A DNA stretch of 64,000 nucleotides, taken from NCBI GenBank assembly GCA_963771905.1, contig CAVYVI010000014.1, positions 248,001 through 312,000 of the forward strand, read 5' to 3'. The DNA is from Palsa-147 sp963771905 (GTDB lineage Bacteria; Acidobacteriota; Terriglobia; Acidiferrales; UBA7541). Below are positions 55,162 to 63,675 of the stretch, in pieces. The translations under genes and the position numbers were made by a program. The notes beneath the pieces were generated by a model, which was not told the DNA's origin, ran no database searches, and saw only the letters and a list, made by a program, of their open reading frames with translations. The first letter of the stretch is position 1. Every line of letters starts with the position of its first letter.

Positions 55162-56055
55162 CTAGGGCGCTACAACAAATGTCCCGTCCGCAGCCACATA
55201 CCCAAACGCCATGTGCGAAGTACTGAACGCGAATCCCGGCGTCCCGTTCCTGTCGAGGAGTATCAGCCCGCCAGTGCCCCGCCCGCGCAGGTGCAGCAGC
55301 CGCGTGCACGCCTCCGCCGCAGCCATCGGCGCCTGTCCCGCGCGCAGCATCTCCACCGCCGTCTTCCCGAGCACGACACGCATAATCGCTTCGCCGAGTC
55401 CGGTGCACGAAACGCCGCCGGCTTCGCTGTCCACATAGCAGCCGCAACCGATCAGCGGCGAATCTCCCACGCGCCCCGCATGTTTGCAGCACGTCCCGCC
55501 CGTCGAAGTTCCTGCGATCAAATTCCCCTGCGCGTCCATCGCCACCGCGCCCACCGTGCCCATCGCATGATCGACATGAAATTCCGCGGCGTGCTGATCC
55601 TCGCGGCAGCGCCGCCACGCCATCCTCTCGCGGTCCAGCACCAGCTCCTCGGGATCGCACAGCGGCAATCCCTGTTCGCGCGCAAATTGCTCCGCACCCG
55701 CCGCGATCAACATCATGTGCTCGCTCGCTTGTTGAACCCGTCGCGCCAATCGAATCGGATTGCGGATCCGTTCGACTCCCGCCACCGCGCCGGCCTTCAG
55801 CGTCGCGCCATCCATTACGATCGCGTCCAGCTCGACGTGCCCATCGCGATTCAAATGCGCGCCGATGCCCGCGTCAAACACAGGATCGTCTTCCAGGACA
55901 ACAATCGATTCTTCCACCGCGTCCATCGCCGATCCGCCGCGCCCAAGAATTTTCCAGCCCGCTTCGAGCGCCCGCCGGCATCCGTTCCGGCAATCTTCCC
56001 GCGCGCTTTCAGGAATGTTCCACGCGCCGCCGTGAACGATGAGAGATGGCTTCAA
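55162..56055 (-). CDS. Isoaspartyl peptidase/L-asparaginase (Ntn hydrolase)
   Basis: This 297-residue protein opens SLIVHGGAWNIPESAREDC and carries GTVGAVAMDAQGNLIAGTSTGGTCCK, where the internal Thr becomes the N-terminal nucleophile after autocleavage, plus the GDSPLIGCGCYVDSEAGGVSCTGLGE block. It splits isoaspartyl dipeptides or asparagine. The segment before the nucleophile (HAMGTVG) fits the alpha/beta precursor layout. ATG 56055 is the natural start. It is 18 bases after the membrane protein gene and may share its transcript. Confidence 0.93.
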   Translation of the reverse strand: MKPSLIVHGGAWNIPESAREDCRNGCRRALEAGWKILGRGGSAMDAVEESIVVLEDDPVFDAGIGAHLNRDGHVELDAIVMDGATLKAGAVAGVERIRNPIRLARRVQQASEHMMLIAAGAEQFAREQGLPLCDPEELVLDRERMAWRRCREDQHAAEFHVDHAMGTVGAVAMDAQGNLIAGTSTGGTCCKHAGRVGDSPLIGCGCYVDSEAGGVSCTGLGEAIMRVVLGKTAVEMLRAGQAPMAAAEACTRLLHLRGRGTGGLILLDRNGTPGFAFSTSHMAFGYVAADGTFVVAP

Positions 56056-56073
56056 AGGGAGTCGAAGAGTCCG

Positions 56074-56355
56074 TCAGAGTTTGGGATACAGCATTAGCGT
56101 GAGACTCAAGACGATCAGCAGAGGCCCGACGAACGCCAGGCCCATCCCGAGAAACATCGGAAGTGTTCCGCGCGGCTTCACCATCGCCTCTTTTTCGGAA
56201 AACGGCCGCACCTTCGAATTCGGCTCACGCAGCAGGGAACGGAACATCCGCATATAAGACGACATCCAGAACGTCAGCTCGCGCCGGGCTTGCCACAATA
56301 AATCCAGCCCCGCGAAGAATAGCAGCGCGCCGACAATGGCCAGCAGATGAGCCAC
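56074..56355 (-). CDS. Small membrane protein with two helices
   Basis: This 93-residue protein has hydrophobic segments at residues 2-21 and 69-88 with a basic, Met-rich loop between (MRMFRSLLREPNSKVRPFSEKEAMVKP). No family recognised. It sits two bases after the phosphatidyltransferase stop and 18 before the peptidase, so it probably belongs to that transcript. Confidence 0.65.
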   Translation of the reverse strand: MAHLLAIVGALLFFAGLDLLWQARRELTFWMSSYMRMFRSLLREPNSKVRPFSEKEAMVKPRGTLPMFLGMGLAFVGPLLIVLSLTLMLYPKL

Positions 56356-56357
56356 GG

Positions 56358-57053
56358 TTAGCCTCCTCGATGCGCCGTGCGGCTGATCAACGCGGGCGCT
56401 TCGTGCACTTCGCGCGCCGCCGCCGCAGCCTTCTGCGCCTCGGCTTGCGCCATGGTGGTCTCATCGGCGCCCGGCTTCTCCCTGGTCCGCTGCCACGTAT
56501 AGACGATTTGGTGAATCACGGTGATGTTGGGCCCGATCGCCAGCAGCCACAATGCCAGGGGCATGCGATTCGCAAGCGCAGCGATTATCATCAGCACAAT
56601 CCGCTCGGGCCTCTCCCAAAATCCCACCGTCAATTTCCCGATCAACGATTCCGCGCGCGCCTTCGCGTAACTGATCATCACCGCGCCGGCCATCGCGATC
56701 CCGACGAGCGACGCTTCAAGGAACCGGTTGACCTGCGTGTAGTAGACCATCAAACCCAGGAACAACATCAGATCCGAATAGCGATCGAGGATCGAATCGA
56801 GGAATCCGCCAAATCTCGAAACCCGCCCCTGCTTCCGCGCCACCGGCCCATCGACGATGTCGAAAAATCCCGCAACGATCATCATCCCGCCGGCCGCGGC
56901 AAATCGCCCCGCGGCAAACAACACCGCCGCCCAAAAATTGAAAAACAGGATCAGCCAGGTGAGAACGTTGGGAGGAATTTCCGTCGCAGCGATACCCGCC
57001 ACGATGCGGTCAAGCAGCGACTCGAACGGTCGCGCGATGCGTCGCGTCAGCAT
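56358..57053 (-). CDS. CDP-alcohol phosphatidyltransferase
   Basis: This 231-residue membrane enzyme has the CDP-OH motif DIVDGPVARKQGRVSRFGGFLDSILDRYSD (DGx2ARx8Gx3Dx3D) at about residues 73-102, with several membrane helices around it. It joins a CDP-activated lipid to an alcohol; the substrate (inositol, glycerol phosphate or other) cannot be told. ATG 57053 has AGGAC ten bases upstream; GTG 57062 is nearer. It follows greA and precedes the small membrane gene. Confidence 0.9.
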   Translation of the reverse strand: MLTRRIARPFESLLDRIVAGIAATEIPPNVLTWLILFFNFWAAVLFAAGRFAAAGGMMIVAGFFDIVDGPVARKQGRVSRFGGFLDSILDRYSDLMLFLGLMVYYTQVNRFLEASLVGIAMAGAVMISYAKARAESLIGKLTVGFWERPERIVLMIIAALANRMPLALWLLAIGPNITVIHQIVYTWQRTREKPGADETTMAQAEAQKAAAAAREVHEAPALISRTAHRGG

Positions 57054-57065
57054 CGGCTGCACGTC

Positions 57066-57545
57066 CTATTCTTCTTCGTAGATGGTTTGGAGCCGTACAA
57101 CTTCGAATTCCTTGGTCCCCGCCGGCGTCACCACCTGAACTTCATCGCCCACTTTCTTGCCCAGGAGCGCGCGGCCGATCGGGGACGTTGTGGAGATCAG
57201 GCCCTTCGTCGCGTCCGCTTCTTCTGTCGTTACCAACTTATACTCCACCTTTTCCGACTTGTTCAAGTCGAGCACCAATACGCGCGAACCGTAAGCGGCA
57301 CGGTCCTTCGGCAGGCTGCTCAGATTCAGCATGGCGATATCGGCCATGCGCTGGTGTAGTTGCCCGAGCCGCGCCGAGACGAACGACTGCCGTTCCTTCG
57401 CGTACTTATACTCAGCGTTTTCAGACAGATCGCCGTGCGCCCGCGCCTTCATCAGCTCTTTGGGGAGCTCGCTGTGAAGCTCGTGATCGAGCGTCGCGAT
57501 TTCGTCCAGCAATTTCTTTCGGATCTTGTCGGCAATATCGGCCAT
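57066..57545 (-). CDS. greA: Transcription elongation factor GreA
   Basis: This 159-residue protein has the N-terminal coiled coil (IRKKLLDEIATLDHELHSELPKEL, ARAHGDLSENAEYKYAKERQSF), whose acidic tip enters RNA polymerase to trigger cleavage of backtracked RNA, and the C-terminal domain (TSPIGRALLGKKVGDEVQVVTPAGTKEFEVV). ATG 57545 gives the usual length; 22 upstream codons are Arg/Gly-rich and unlikely. Confidence 0.95.
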   Translation of the reverse strand: MADIADKIRKKLLDEIATLDHELHSELPKELMKARAHGDLSENAEYKYAKERQSFVSARLGQLHQRMADIAMLNLSSLPKDRAAYGSRVLVLDLNKSEKVEYKLVTTEEADATKGLISTTSPIGRALLGKKVGDEVQVVTPAGTKEFEVVRLQTIYEEE

Positions 57546-57735
57546 TTTTTTGCTGCGCCCGCGCCCTCGTCCTTCTGTTCCGCCCGGTTTCGCCACGCGC
57601 GTCAAATCCACTTGATTATAGAGGATTTGCTAACGCACCTGCAAACGGCGGCGAGCTCGCCTCCGTCGGCCGCAGGTTTTCCACAGGCCAACCTTTCGCG
57701 CCGCCCTTTGAACTGAATCTTAGCCGAGACCGCTA

Positions 57736-60297
57736 TTAACGCGATATCTGTTGCGTCTTGCAGAGGATCGTCTCTTGCGGGTCGATCAACAGGCGCGACG
57801 CCCGAACGCGGCTCTCGAAATGAAAAGGCGTCTCCGGCCCCACGGTCGCAACCGTCCCAAGCAGCACGGGTTTTCCACCCGGCGAAGTCGCATACAGTGG
57901 AACCGCCTCTGCGAAATAATCGGGAACATCATCCTGCTTCAATTTCCCGGTGATCACAAACCCCTGCCCTCGCGGTCGCGCCTGGAACTCCACGCTGTAA
58001 TGGGGAATCCCGGCATCGCGCACCCATTCTTCGAAGAACCAATCGAGCCGGTGATTCCCATCGAGATCCATCGCCGCAGTCATGCGTTTCTCGGCGGCGT
58101 GTTTGAGATCGTCCGTCGAAACGGCCTGGTAGCGATGCTCCTCAAGGACCGACCGCAGCACCTCGTCGAATCGCGCGTCCGGCGTTTTCGATAACGGATC
58201 GCGCAGCATCGTCCGCAGCATGTGAATCACCCACGTTCCTTTTCCGTATAGAATACGATCGTAGGCGTTCGGAGTTTTCGACGAGCTGAGTCGGTACCCC
58301 AGCGTTAGCGGTCCGGCATCCGCCACGGTTTCATCGCTTCCCGGGACCGCCGCCAGAAGCTGGCTTCGATACGTATTCAGCCAGCTTGCCAGCAAATGCG
58401 CCGAAGGTTTCTTGCTGTCGCCGTACATCAATGCAAGATAGTTCGCGATGGCCTCGTGGATCCACGAATCACGGTAGCTCGCCGAACCCACCTCGTTGCC
58501 CCACCACTGATGCACGATTTCGTGGTACGGCAGCAGATCCGCGATTTCGTCCTGCGTCCGTTCTGCAATTCCCGCCGCTTCTTGTGTCTCGCGTGGGATA
58601 TACGCCAGAGTCGAAAGGTAGACCAGCCCCGGCCAGCCCTGCCCGAAATTTCCCGGAATCGGCGAGATATCCAGCTCCTCGTATGGGAATGGACCATTGA
58701 TGTTTTCAAAATAATGAATTGAATCGAGAACTTCCGCGCCAAGACGCTTCAGCACCAAGGACGGTTTAGGAGGAATTCCCTCATCCGAGAGGCCCTTCAA
58801 GGGATCGATCGTGATAACGCCTTCCGCCGATCGGCTCATTTCGCCGGGGCCGGGAGAAGCGTGCGCGCGCAATCGCGCCAGAATCCAGTCATCGAGCTCG
58901 CGATTCGCGTACAGCTCGATCGTCGGGTGTCCCGTTCCGGCCGATTCCTTCTGATATTCGCCAAGATTGAACCCGGCCACGGCAATCGGCACCGGGGCAC
59001 TCCAGTGCCCTACGCGGCGCCCACCCTCCTCGTGCTCGTCGGTTTCGTGCCCGGTCGCAATCAGCGAGAGTCTCCGAGGCCAGCGAAACGTCAGATCGAT
59101 CGGCACAAAATGATCGCCGCCGCTCACGTGCGGATACCAGCTTCCGCGTTCACCCACAAAATACACGCCGTTTCCCGCATCGCTGATCACGCTGCCGCGA
59201 TAGCGAATCTCCAGGCGTACGTCCGCTTGCGCCTTTGGCGCCGCGGGCAGTACGACGAACACCGCGTCGTTCCCTCGCCGCGCGATTTCTTGCCGGCTCA
59301 AATCGTTGTTCTGAAAATAGACGAGCGGCGTGCCATCTTCTTCAGAAACGCTCTCGACAGCCAGCGAGCGCGACAGCTCCAGCGCCAGCATTCGCTCGCC
59401 GCCGCGCTCCATTCTCAGATGAACGTGAGCATCGCCTTCGAGCGACAGGTCGTCGTCGATCGTCGTGCCGATGCGATAGTCAACCGGAACAACACTGTCT
59501 GGAACCGCAACCAGGTCACTCGTTCCGAACGACGCCCATACGTCGTAGCGGTCCGCGCCGCCTTCGATACGCTCCTGGCCGATCAATATCGGCTCTGCGC
59601 GACGTCGATCCACGACGACGTCGAACGGTCCCACGCTTGCTCCCCCGAGCGCCGCGGAAAAATATGCCTCCGGCTCGCTCGAGAGCAAATCAAACATAAT
59701 GCGCAGCGCGTGCGATGTATTCAAATTCGACACAGTCGAGTTCCACGTCGTTGCGAATTCCTCGTCGTCTTTAGGAACGATGGCCGCCGCGGCGAGACGT
59801 CGCGCGAGTTCGTCCGCCGTGTCGTCCGTGAAACGGATATAGGCGCGCGAGAAAGGCTGATCGAGAAGTGGGACGTTGAGAAATTCCGCGAGCGAGCGAC
59901 GCTCGCCGGCGTCCCGCGGTGTGGCAATAATATGGCCGCGGCCGGAGAACACCGCCCCTGTGATTCGGTTTCCGATTGGCGTCAGAAATGCGAGTTTTCC
60001 TTCGGTAAGGGAAATATCAAGCGCGCTGCGCCGCAGAACGATGTCGTGCACGCTGAAAACCTGCGCGCCGTCCACCCGCAACTCACCCAGCGCCTGATAG
60101 AGCGCTTTAGGATCATTTGGGATTCCCGCTTCGGATGCCGCCTGAACGGCCGGCCGGACCAGCGACGAAACGGGGCGCGGCTCTGCACTGGACTCCTCAC
60201 GCGAAATTGCACGCAACGCTGCGCGAGACTCTGCACCCGACACCGCGCACAGAGACACCAGCGCCATCGCGAGACCCAGCCGCACCCTCTTTCCCAT
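57736..60297 (-). CDS. Exported M1-type metallopeptidase without GxMEN motif
   Basis: This 853-residue protein starts with a signal peptide (KRVRLGLAMALVSLCAVSGAES) at ATG 60297; the long upstream frame is not real. The zinc site is HEIVHQWWGNEVG, with the third ligand Glu 18 residues later (WIHEAIANYLALMY), and a Tyr in DRILYGKGTWVIHML. The usual exopeptidase motif GxMEN, which precedes HExxH, is replaced by GQGWPGLVYLS, so it may cut differently from aminopeptidase N. An N-terminal domain of about 400 residues is unassigned. It is divergent from the TPR-peptidase gene. Confidence 0.87.
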   Translation of the reverse strand: MGKRVRLGLAMALVSLCAVSGAESRAALRAISREESSAEPRPVSSLVRPAVQAASEAGIPNDPKALYQALGELRVDGAQVFSVHDIVLRRSALDISLTEGKLAFLTPIGNRITGAVFSGRGHIIATPRDAGERRSLAEFLNVPLLDQPFSRAYIRFTDDTADELARRLAAAAIVPKDDEEFATTWNSTVSNLNTSHALRIMFDLLSSEPEAYFSAALGGASVGPFDVVVDRRRAEPILIGQERIEGGADRYDVWASFGTSDLVAVPDSVVPVDYRIGTTIDDDLSLEGDAHVHLRMERGGERMLALELSRSLAVESVSEEDGTPLVYFQNNDLSRQEIARRGNDAVFVVLPAAPKAQADVRLEIRYRGSVISDAGNGVYFVGERGSWYPHVSGGDHFVPIDLTFRWPRRLSLIATGHETDEHEEGGRRVGHWSAPVPIAVAGFNLGEYQKESAGTGHPTIELYANRELDDWILARLRAHASPGPGEMSRSAEGVITIDPLKGLSDEGIPPKPSLVLKRLGAEVLDSIHYFENINGPFPYEELDISPIPGNFGQGWPGLVYLSTLAYIPRETQEAAGIAERTQDEIADLLPYHEIVHQWWGNEVGSASYRDSWIHEAIANYLALMYGDSKKPSAHLLASWLNTYRSQLLAAVPGSDETVADAGPLTLGYRLSSSKTPNAYDRILYGKGTWVIHMLRTMLRDPLSKTPDARFDEVLRSVLEEHRYQAVSTDDLKHAAEKRMTAAMDLDGNHRLDWFFEEWVRDAGIPHYSVEFQARPRGQGFVITGKLKQDDVPDYFAEAVPLYATSPGGKPVLLGTVATVGPETPFHFESRVRASRLLIDPQETILCKTQQISR

Positions 60298-60375
60298 ACA
60301 CTCGAATGTAACAAGTAGGACATGGAGCGGCAAGCCGCGCCCGACGGGATTTGCATGCTCTGCTAGAATTTTTTC

Positions 60376-61797
60376 GTGCGCCGCTTTGCGCCAGTAGCGT
60401 TTCTCGCCCTGCTCGTCGTGTCCGCTGCCCGGGCCGACACGATTGTGCTCAAGAACGGTCGCCGCATTGTCGCCACCAACGTCGTCGAAAAAGGCGATCG
60501 CGTCACTTATGAAACTCCCGCCGGCGAGCTGAGCATTCCGAGCTCGATTGTCGCGCGCATCGAAAAAGACGATCTCTCGCCCATGGCCGCGGGCGATTCC
60601 GCGCCGCCCGTCACGCCACCCACGGTCGATGTCGGCGCCGAACACGCCGAAGTCGCCGCCGCCGTGGTCCACGAAGGTTCGATCGACCAGGCGGCCCTCG
60701 CGCGTTACGAGAACGAGGCGCGCAGCGGCGATGCCACCGCCATTGCCAAAGTAGCTGCCGCGCACTACGATGCCGCGCAATTCCTCATCAACAAGGGCGA
60801 GCTCGACTCCGCCGAAGATCATTACAGGCGCGCTCTGACGTTTGCTCCGGACAATGTCCCGCTTCTTCTGAATCTCGCGGTCCTCGATCTTCGCCGCAGC
60901 CAGTACACCGCGGCGCTCGACCCGCTCGAGCACGCCCGCCGTGTCGAGCCCGATTCCCCCGATGTCGCGAAATTAATGGGCTGGGCTTATTACGGCGCGA
61001 ATAAGCTCGACCAGGCTGTCGCGGAATGGAAGCGCGCCCAGAAAATCCGCCCCGACGACGAAGTTGCTAACGCTCTCGAAAAAGCGCAGCGCGATCAGGA
61101 AGAAGAAGCCAGCTACCGCGAAGGCGAAACCGCTCACTTTTCCCTGAAGTATTTCGGCGGCGCCGCGCCCGATCTCGCCCGCGGCATTCTCCGCACTCTC
61201 GAAGAGCACTATCGCGATCTCGAAGCCGAACTCGATTATTCGCCCGCTGAACCCATCGGAGTAATTCTCTACACGGAACAAGCTTTCGCCGACATCACTC
61301 GCGCCCCAGACTGGGCCGGCGCGCTCAACGACGGCCGCATTCGCGTCCCGGTCCAGGGGCTCACCTCCGTCACTCCGGAGCTCAGCCACATCCTGAAGCA
61401 CGAATTGACGCATAACTTCGTCACCCAGAAAACGCGGAATCGTGCGCCAACCTGGCTCCAGGAAGGCGTCGCGCAATACATGGAAGGCCGCCGTTGCCGC
61501 GATTCCGCCGCCGCGCTCTTGCAAATTTACAATGACAAAAATGCGCCGTCTTTCGCTGCGCTGGAGGGCTCGTGGATGAGCCTCTCGAGCGATTCCGCCT
61601 CCTATGCCTACGCGTGGTCGCTCGCCGCCGTCGAGTCCATCGTGAATTCCGGCGGCATGAGCGACGTCGATCGCCTTCTCGATCGAGTCGCCGCCGCTCC
61701 CTCGACCGAAGCCGCCCTCCACGATTCTCTACGTATGGACTACTCCGATCTGGCCGAGCAAACCGCGACCTATCTGCGCCGCGAATACGTCCGCTAG
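60376..61797 (+). CDS. Exported TPR protein with peptidase MA-like domain
   Basis: This 473-residue protein starts RRFAPVAFLALLVVSAARA, a signal peptide, followed by a short beta part, TPRs (AQFLINKGELDSAEDHYRRALTFAPDN, VAKLMGWAYYGANKLDQAVAEWKRA) and a gluzincin domain with HELTHNFVTQ and the third Glu in TWLQEGVAQYMEG. It may act as a periplasmic protease. GTG 60376 coincides with the expected transcription start after TAGAAT (60364-60369), so the mRNA may be leaderless; no ribosome site is visible. Confidence 0.85.
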   Translation: MRRFAPVAFLALLVVSAARADTIVLKNGRRIVATNVVEKGDRVTYETPAGELSIPSSIVARIEKDDLSPMAAGDSAPPVTPPTVDVGAEHAEVAAAVVHEGSIDQAALARYENEARSGDATAIAKVAAAHYDAAQFLINKGELDSAEDHYRRALTFAPDNVPLLLNLAVLDLRRSQYTAALDPLEHARRVEPDSPDVAKLMGWAYYGANKLDQAVAEWKRAQKIRPDDEVANALEKAQRDQEEEASYREGETAHFSLKYFGGAAPDLARGILRTLEEHYRDLEAELDYSPAEPIGVILYTEQAFADITRAPDWAGALNDGRIRVPVQGLTSVTPELSHILKHELTHNFVTQKTRNRAPTWLQEGVAQYMEGRRCRDSAAALLQIYNDKNAPSFAALEGSWMSLSSDSASYAYAWSLAAVESIVNSGGMSDVDRLLDRVAAAPSTEAALHDSLRMDYSDLAEQTATYLRREYVR

Positions 61798-61919
61798 TCC
61801 CAAACATCTAGGTGGGTCCTCAGTAGGGAAGAAGTTGACCCGCCTTGCGACTATCCGCCGGTTGCAATAATCCCAGATTTAGGGGACGCTATCGCCCCGG
61901 CCCTCATCGGGGGTCTCAG

Positions 61920-62321
61920 ATGAACTGGAAGACAATCTGGAAAATGACCTGGAAGAAAAGTGCGGTGTATCTGGCGCTAGTCCTCGCTTTCGCCCTCGCC
62001 TCGGCCGCGTCGGCGTCGTACGCCGCACCGTCCCGACCGATTTCGGACGTCGCTTCGCCCCAGCAAGAGCAACAGCACGAAACCCCGACGAACTCCGTCA
62101 CCGGGAAAGTCGTCAAGATTTCGCAGTCGCAACTCACGCTCGAACCTCAAGGCGACACCGCGTCCGCTCCCATCGATTTCGACGTCGACTCCAACACGAA
62201 AATCGACGGCAAAGTTCAGCCCGGCGATACGGTCAGCGTCGACTATCGCACCGACGGCGACAAAAAGATCGCCACTCACGTCATGCCTGCAAAGGCCGCG
62301 AATCCGCCTTCATCCCGATAG
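61920..62321 (+). CDS. Exported DUF5666-like OB-fold protein
   Basis: This 133-residue protein starts with a short amphipathic part and a signal peptide (SAVYLALVLAFALASAASASYA). The rest is a small beta domain: SVTGKVVKISQSQLTLEPQGD, IDFDVDSNTKIDGKV and DTVSVDYRTDGDKKIATHV, typical of DUF5666-like OB folds. It is probably periplasmic. The start ATG 61920 has a GGGGG site. It follows the TPR-peptidase gene by 122 bases. Confidence 0.75.
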   Translation: MNWKTIWKMTWKKSAVYLALVLAFALASAASASYAAPSRPISDVASPQQEQQHETPTNSVTGKVVKISQSQLTLEPQGDTASAPIDFDVDSNTKIDGKVQPGDTVSVDYRTDGDKKIATHVMPAKAANPPSSR

Positions 62322-62333
62322 CCGGGCGCTAAG

Positions 62334-63518
62334 TTAAAGCGTCGCGAGCAGACCCGCGATCAGCGCCGCTCGCGGCGCCAATGCGCGAATCACAACGCAC
62401 TCGCGAGGGCTGTGCGCCCCGTCACCCACCGCACCCATCCCATCCAGCGTCGGAATCCCGAGCGCCCCCGTCAAATTTCCATCCGATCCGCCGCCCGTGA
62501 AAGCCTCGCCGAGATCGAATCCCATGTCTTGCGACAACCCCTGCGCGTAACGAAATAAATCTTCGACGGCCTTGGTTCGTTCGAGCGGCGGCCGGCTCGG
62601 CGCCGCGCGCACCTCCACTCGTGCACCTCGCAAAATCGGCCGCAGCCCCAGCAATTTCTTTTCGAGCGGCCTCGCATCCTGCAGCCGCGAAAATCGCACA
62701 TCCACTTCGGCTCGCGCCAAGTCCGGAACCACATTCGCCACCGTCCCGCCCGAAATCACATTCGCCTGCACCGTGATCCCGTGCCGCGCGTCGTTCATTT
62801 TCAATAGCCGCGCAATCTGCAGTGCCAATTCATGCGCGGCATTGATGCCTTCTTCCGGATTGATTCCGGCGTGCGCCGCGCGTCCGTGCACGACAATTTC
62901 CATGCCTCCCGTGCCCTTACGCCGCGTTTTCGCGCGGCCGTCCGGCCCGAACGACGGCTCGAGCACCAGAACCGCGGCGCTCTTTCGCGCTTCGGCCTCG
63001 ATCGCTTGCCGAGAAGCTTCGCTCCCGATTTCTTCATCGCCCGTCCAAAGAAAAACAAGTTTGCGTCGCGGCTGGACGCCCGCCGCGCGCAGCGCATCCA
63101 CGGCAAAGAGCGCCAGCACCAGCCCGCCCTTCATGTCAAACGTTGCGGGCCCCCACGCTCGCCCGCCTGAAATTCGAAATGGCGTCCTCTTGATCGTTCC
63201 GAGCGGGTAAACCGTGTCCACATGCCCGAGAACCAAAATCTGCTTCTCGTTCTTCTCGCGCGCGCCCGAGCGGGGAAGCGCCAATTCCGCCCGCACGACG
63301 TTGCCACGTTTCGCCGTTTTCAGAATATCGACGCGTGCGCCGCGCTCCCGCCATTCCCGCCCAACTCGCTCGCTGCAGCGATCCACCGCCGCCTTATCTA
63401 TGCTCGGCGATTCGATCTCCACGAATTGCCGCAGCAGCAGCAGCATCGCTCCTTCCTGCCCGTGTAGGTAACTCAAAAGTTCCCGCACTGGCGGGTTATG
63501 TTTTTCGAATTCGCTCAT
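62334..63518 (-). CDS. M20 family metallopeptidase, CPG2-like
   Basis: This 394-residue hydrolase has the M20 metal sites: VLGHVDTVYP (His/Asp), ATFDMKGGLVLALF (bridging Asp), WTGDEEIGSEAS (catalytic and metal Glu pair), and late ligands in GEAFTGGGSDGNLTGALGIPTLDGMG. A dimerisation domain with HGRAAHAGINPEEGINAAHELALQI lies in between. The pattern fits carboxypeptidase G2/glutamate-type exopeptidases. No signal peptide is seen, so it is cytoplasmic. The frame begins at ATG 63518. Confidence 0.92.
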   Translation of the reverse strand: MSEFEKHNPPVRELLSYLHGQEGAMLLLLRQFVEIESPSIDKAAVDRCSERVGREWRERGARVDILKTAKRGNVVRAELALPRSGAREKNEKQILVLGHVDTVYPLGTIKRTPFRISGGRAWGPATFDMKGGLVLALFAVDALRAAGVQPRRKLVFLWTGDEEIGSEASRQAIEAEARKSAAVLVLEPSFGPDGRAKTRRKGTGGMEIVVHGRAAHAGINPEEGINAAHELALQIARLLKMNDARHGITVQANVISGGTVANVVPDLARAEVDVRFSRLQDARPLEKKLLGLRPILRGARVEVRAAPSRPPLERTKAVEDLFRYAQGLSQDMGFDLGEAFTGGGSDGNLTGALGIPTLDGMGAVGDGAHSPRECVVIRALAPRAALIAGLLATL

Positions 63519-63675
63519 CGTGCTCGTATGCTACCAGCCGCGTCCCCACTCGGCAAATTTGCCCCGCAAATTCGTCCTCCCGATTCGCGCGCAATTCCCG
63601 GGGCATCTTCGTTCATTATCTTTGTCCGCCAATCTCCTCCACGGGGTTTCTCGCGGTCCTCGCCGCCGCAAATCC

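Noticed and set aside
55028..55660. Extended open frame upstream of msrB (to 55660, 409 codons)
   Set aside because: The added part is Arg/Gly-rich shadow of the peptidase gene; the Tat signal and ribosome site at 55027 mark the real start.
60298..60933. Extended open frame upstream of the M1 peptidase (1065 codons)
   Set aside because: It lies antisense to the TPR-peptidase gene, and the signal peptide begins at 60297.
31913..61883. A 20-base motif (GCAATAATCCC-G/A-G-G/A-TTTAGG) at 31913-31932 and 61864-61883, 18 of 20 identical
   Set aside because: In a 64-kb window several pairs this similar are expected by chance, and their orientation relative to the nearby genes differs. It is not used as evidence of a dispersed repeat.
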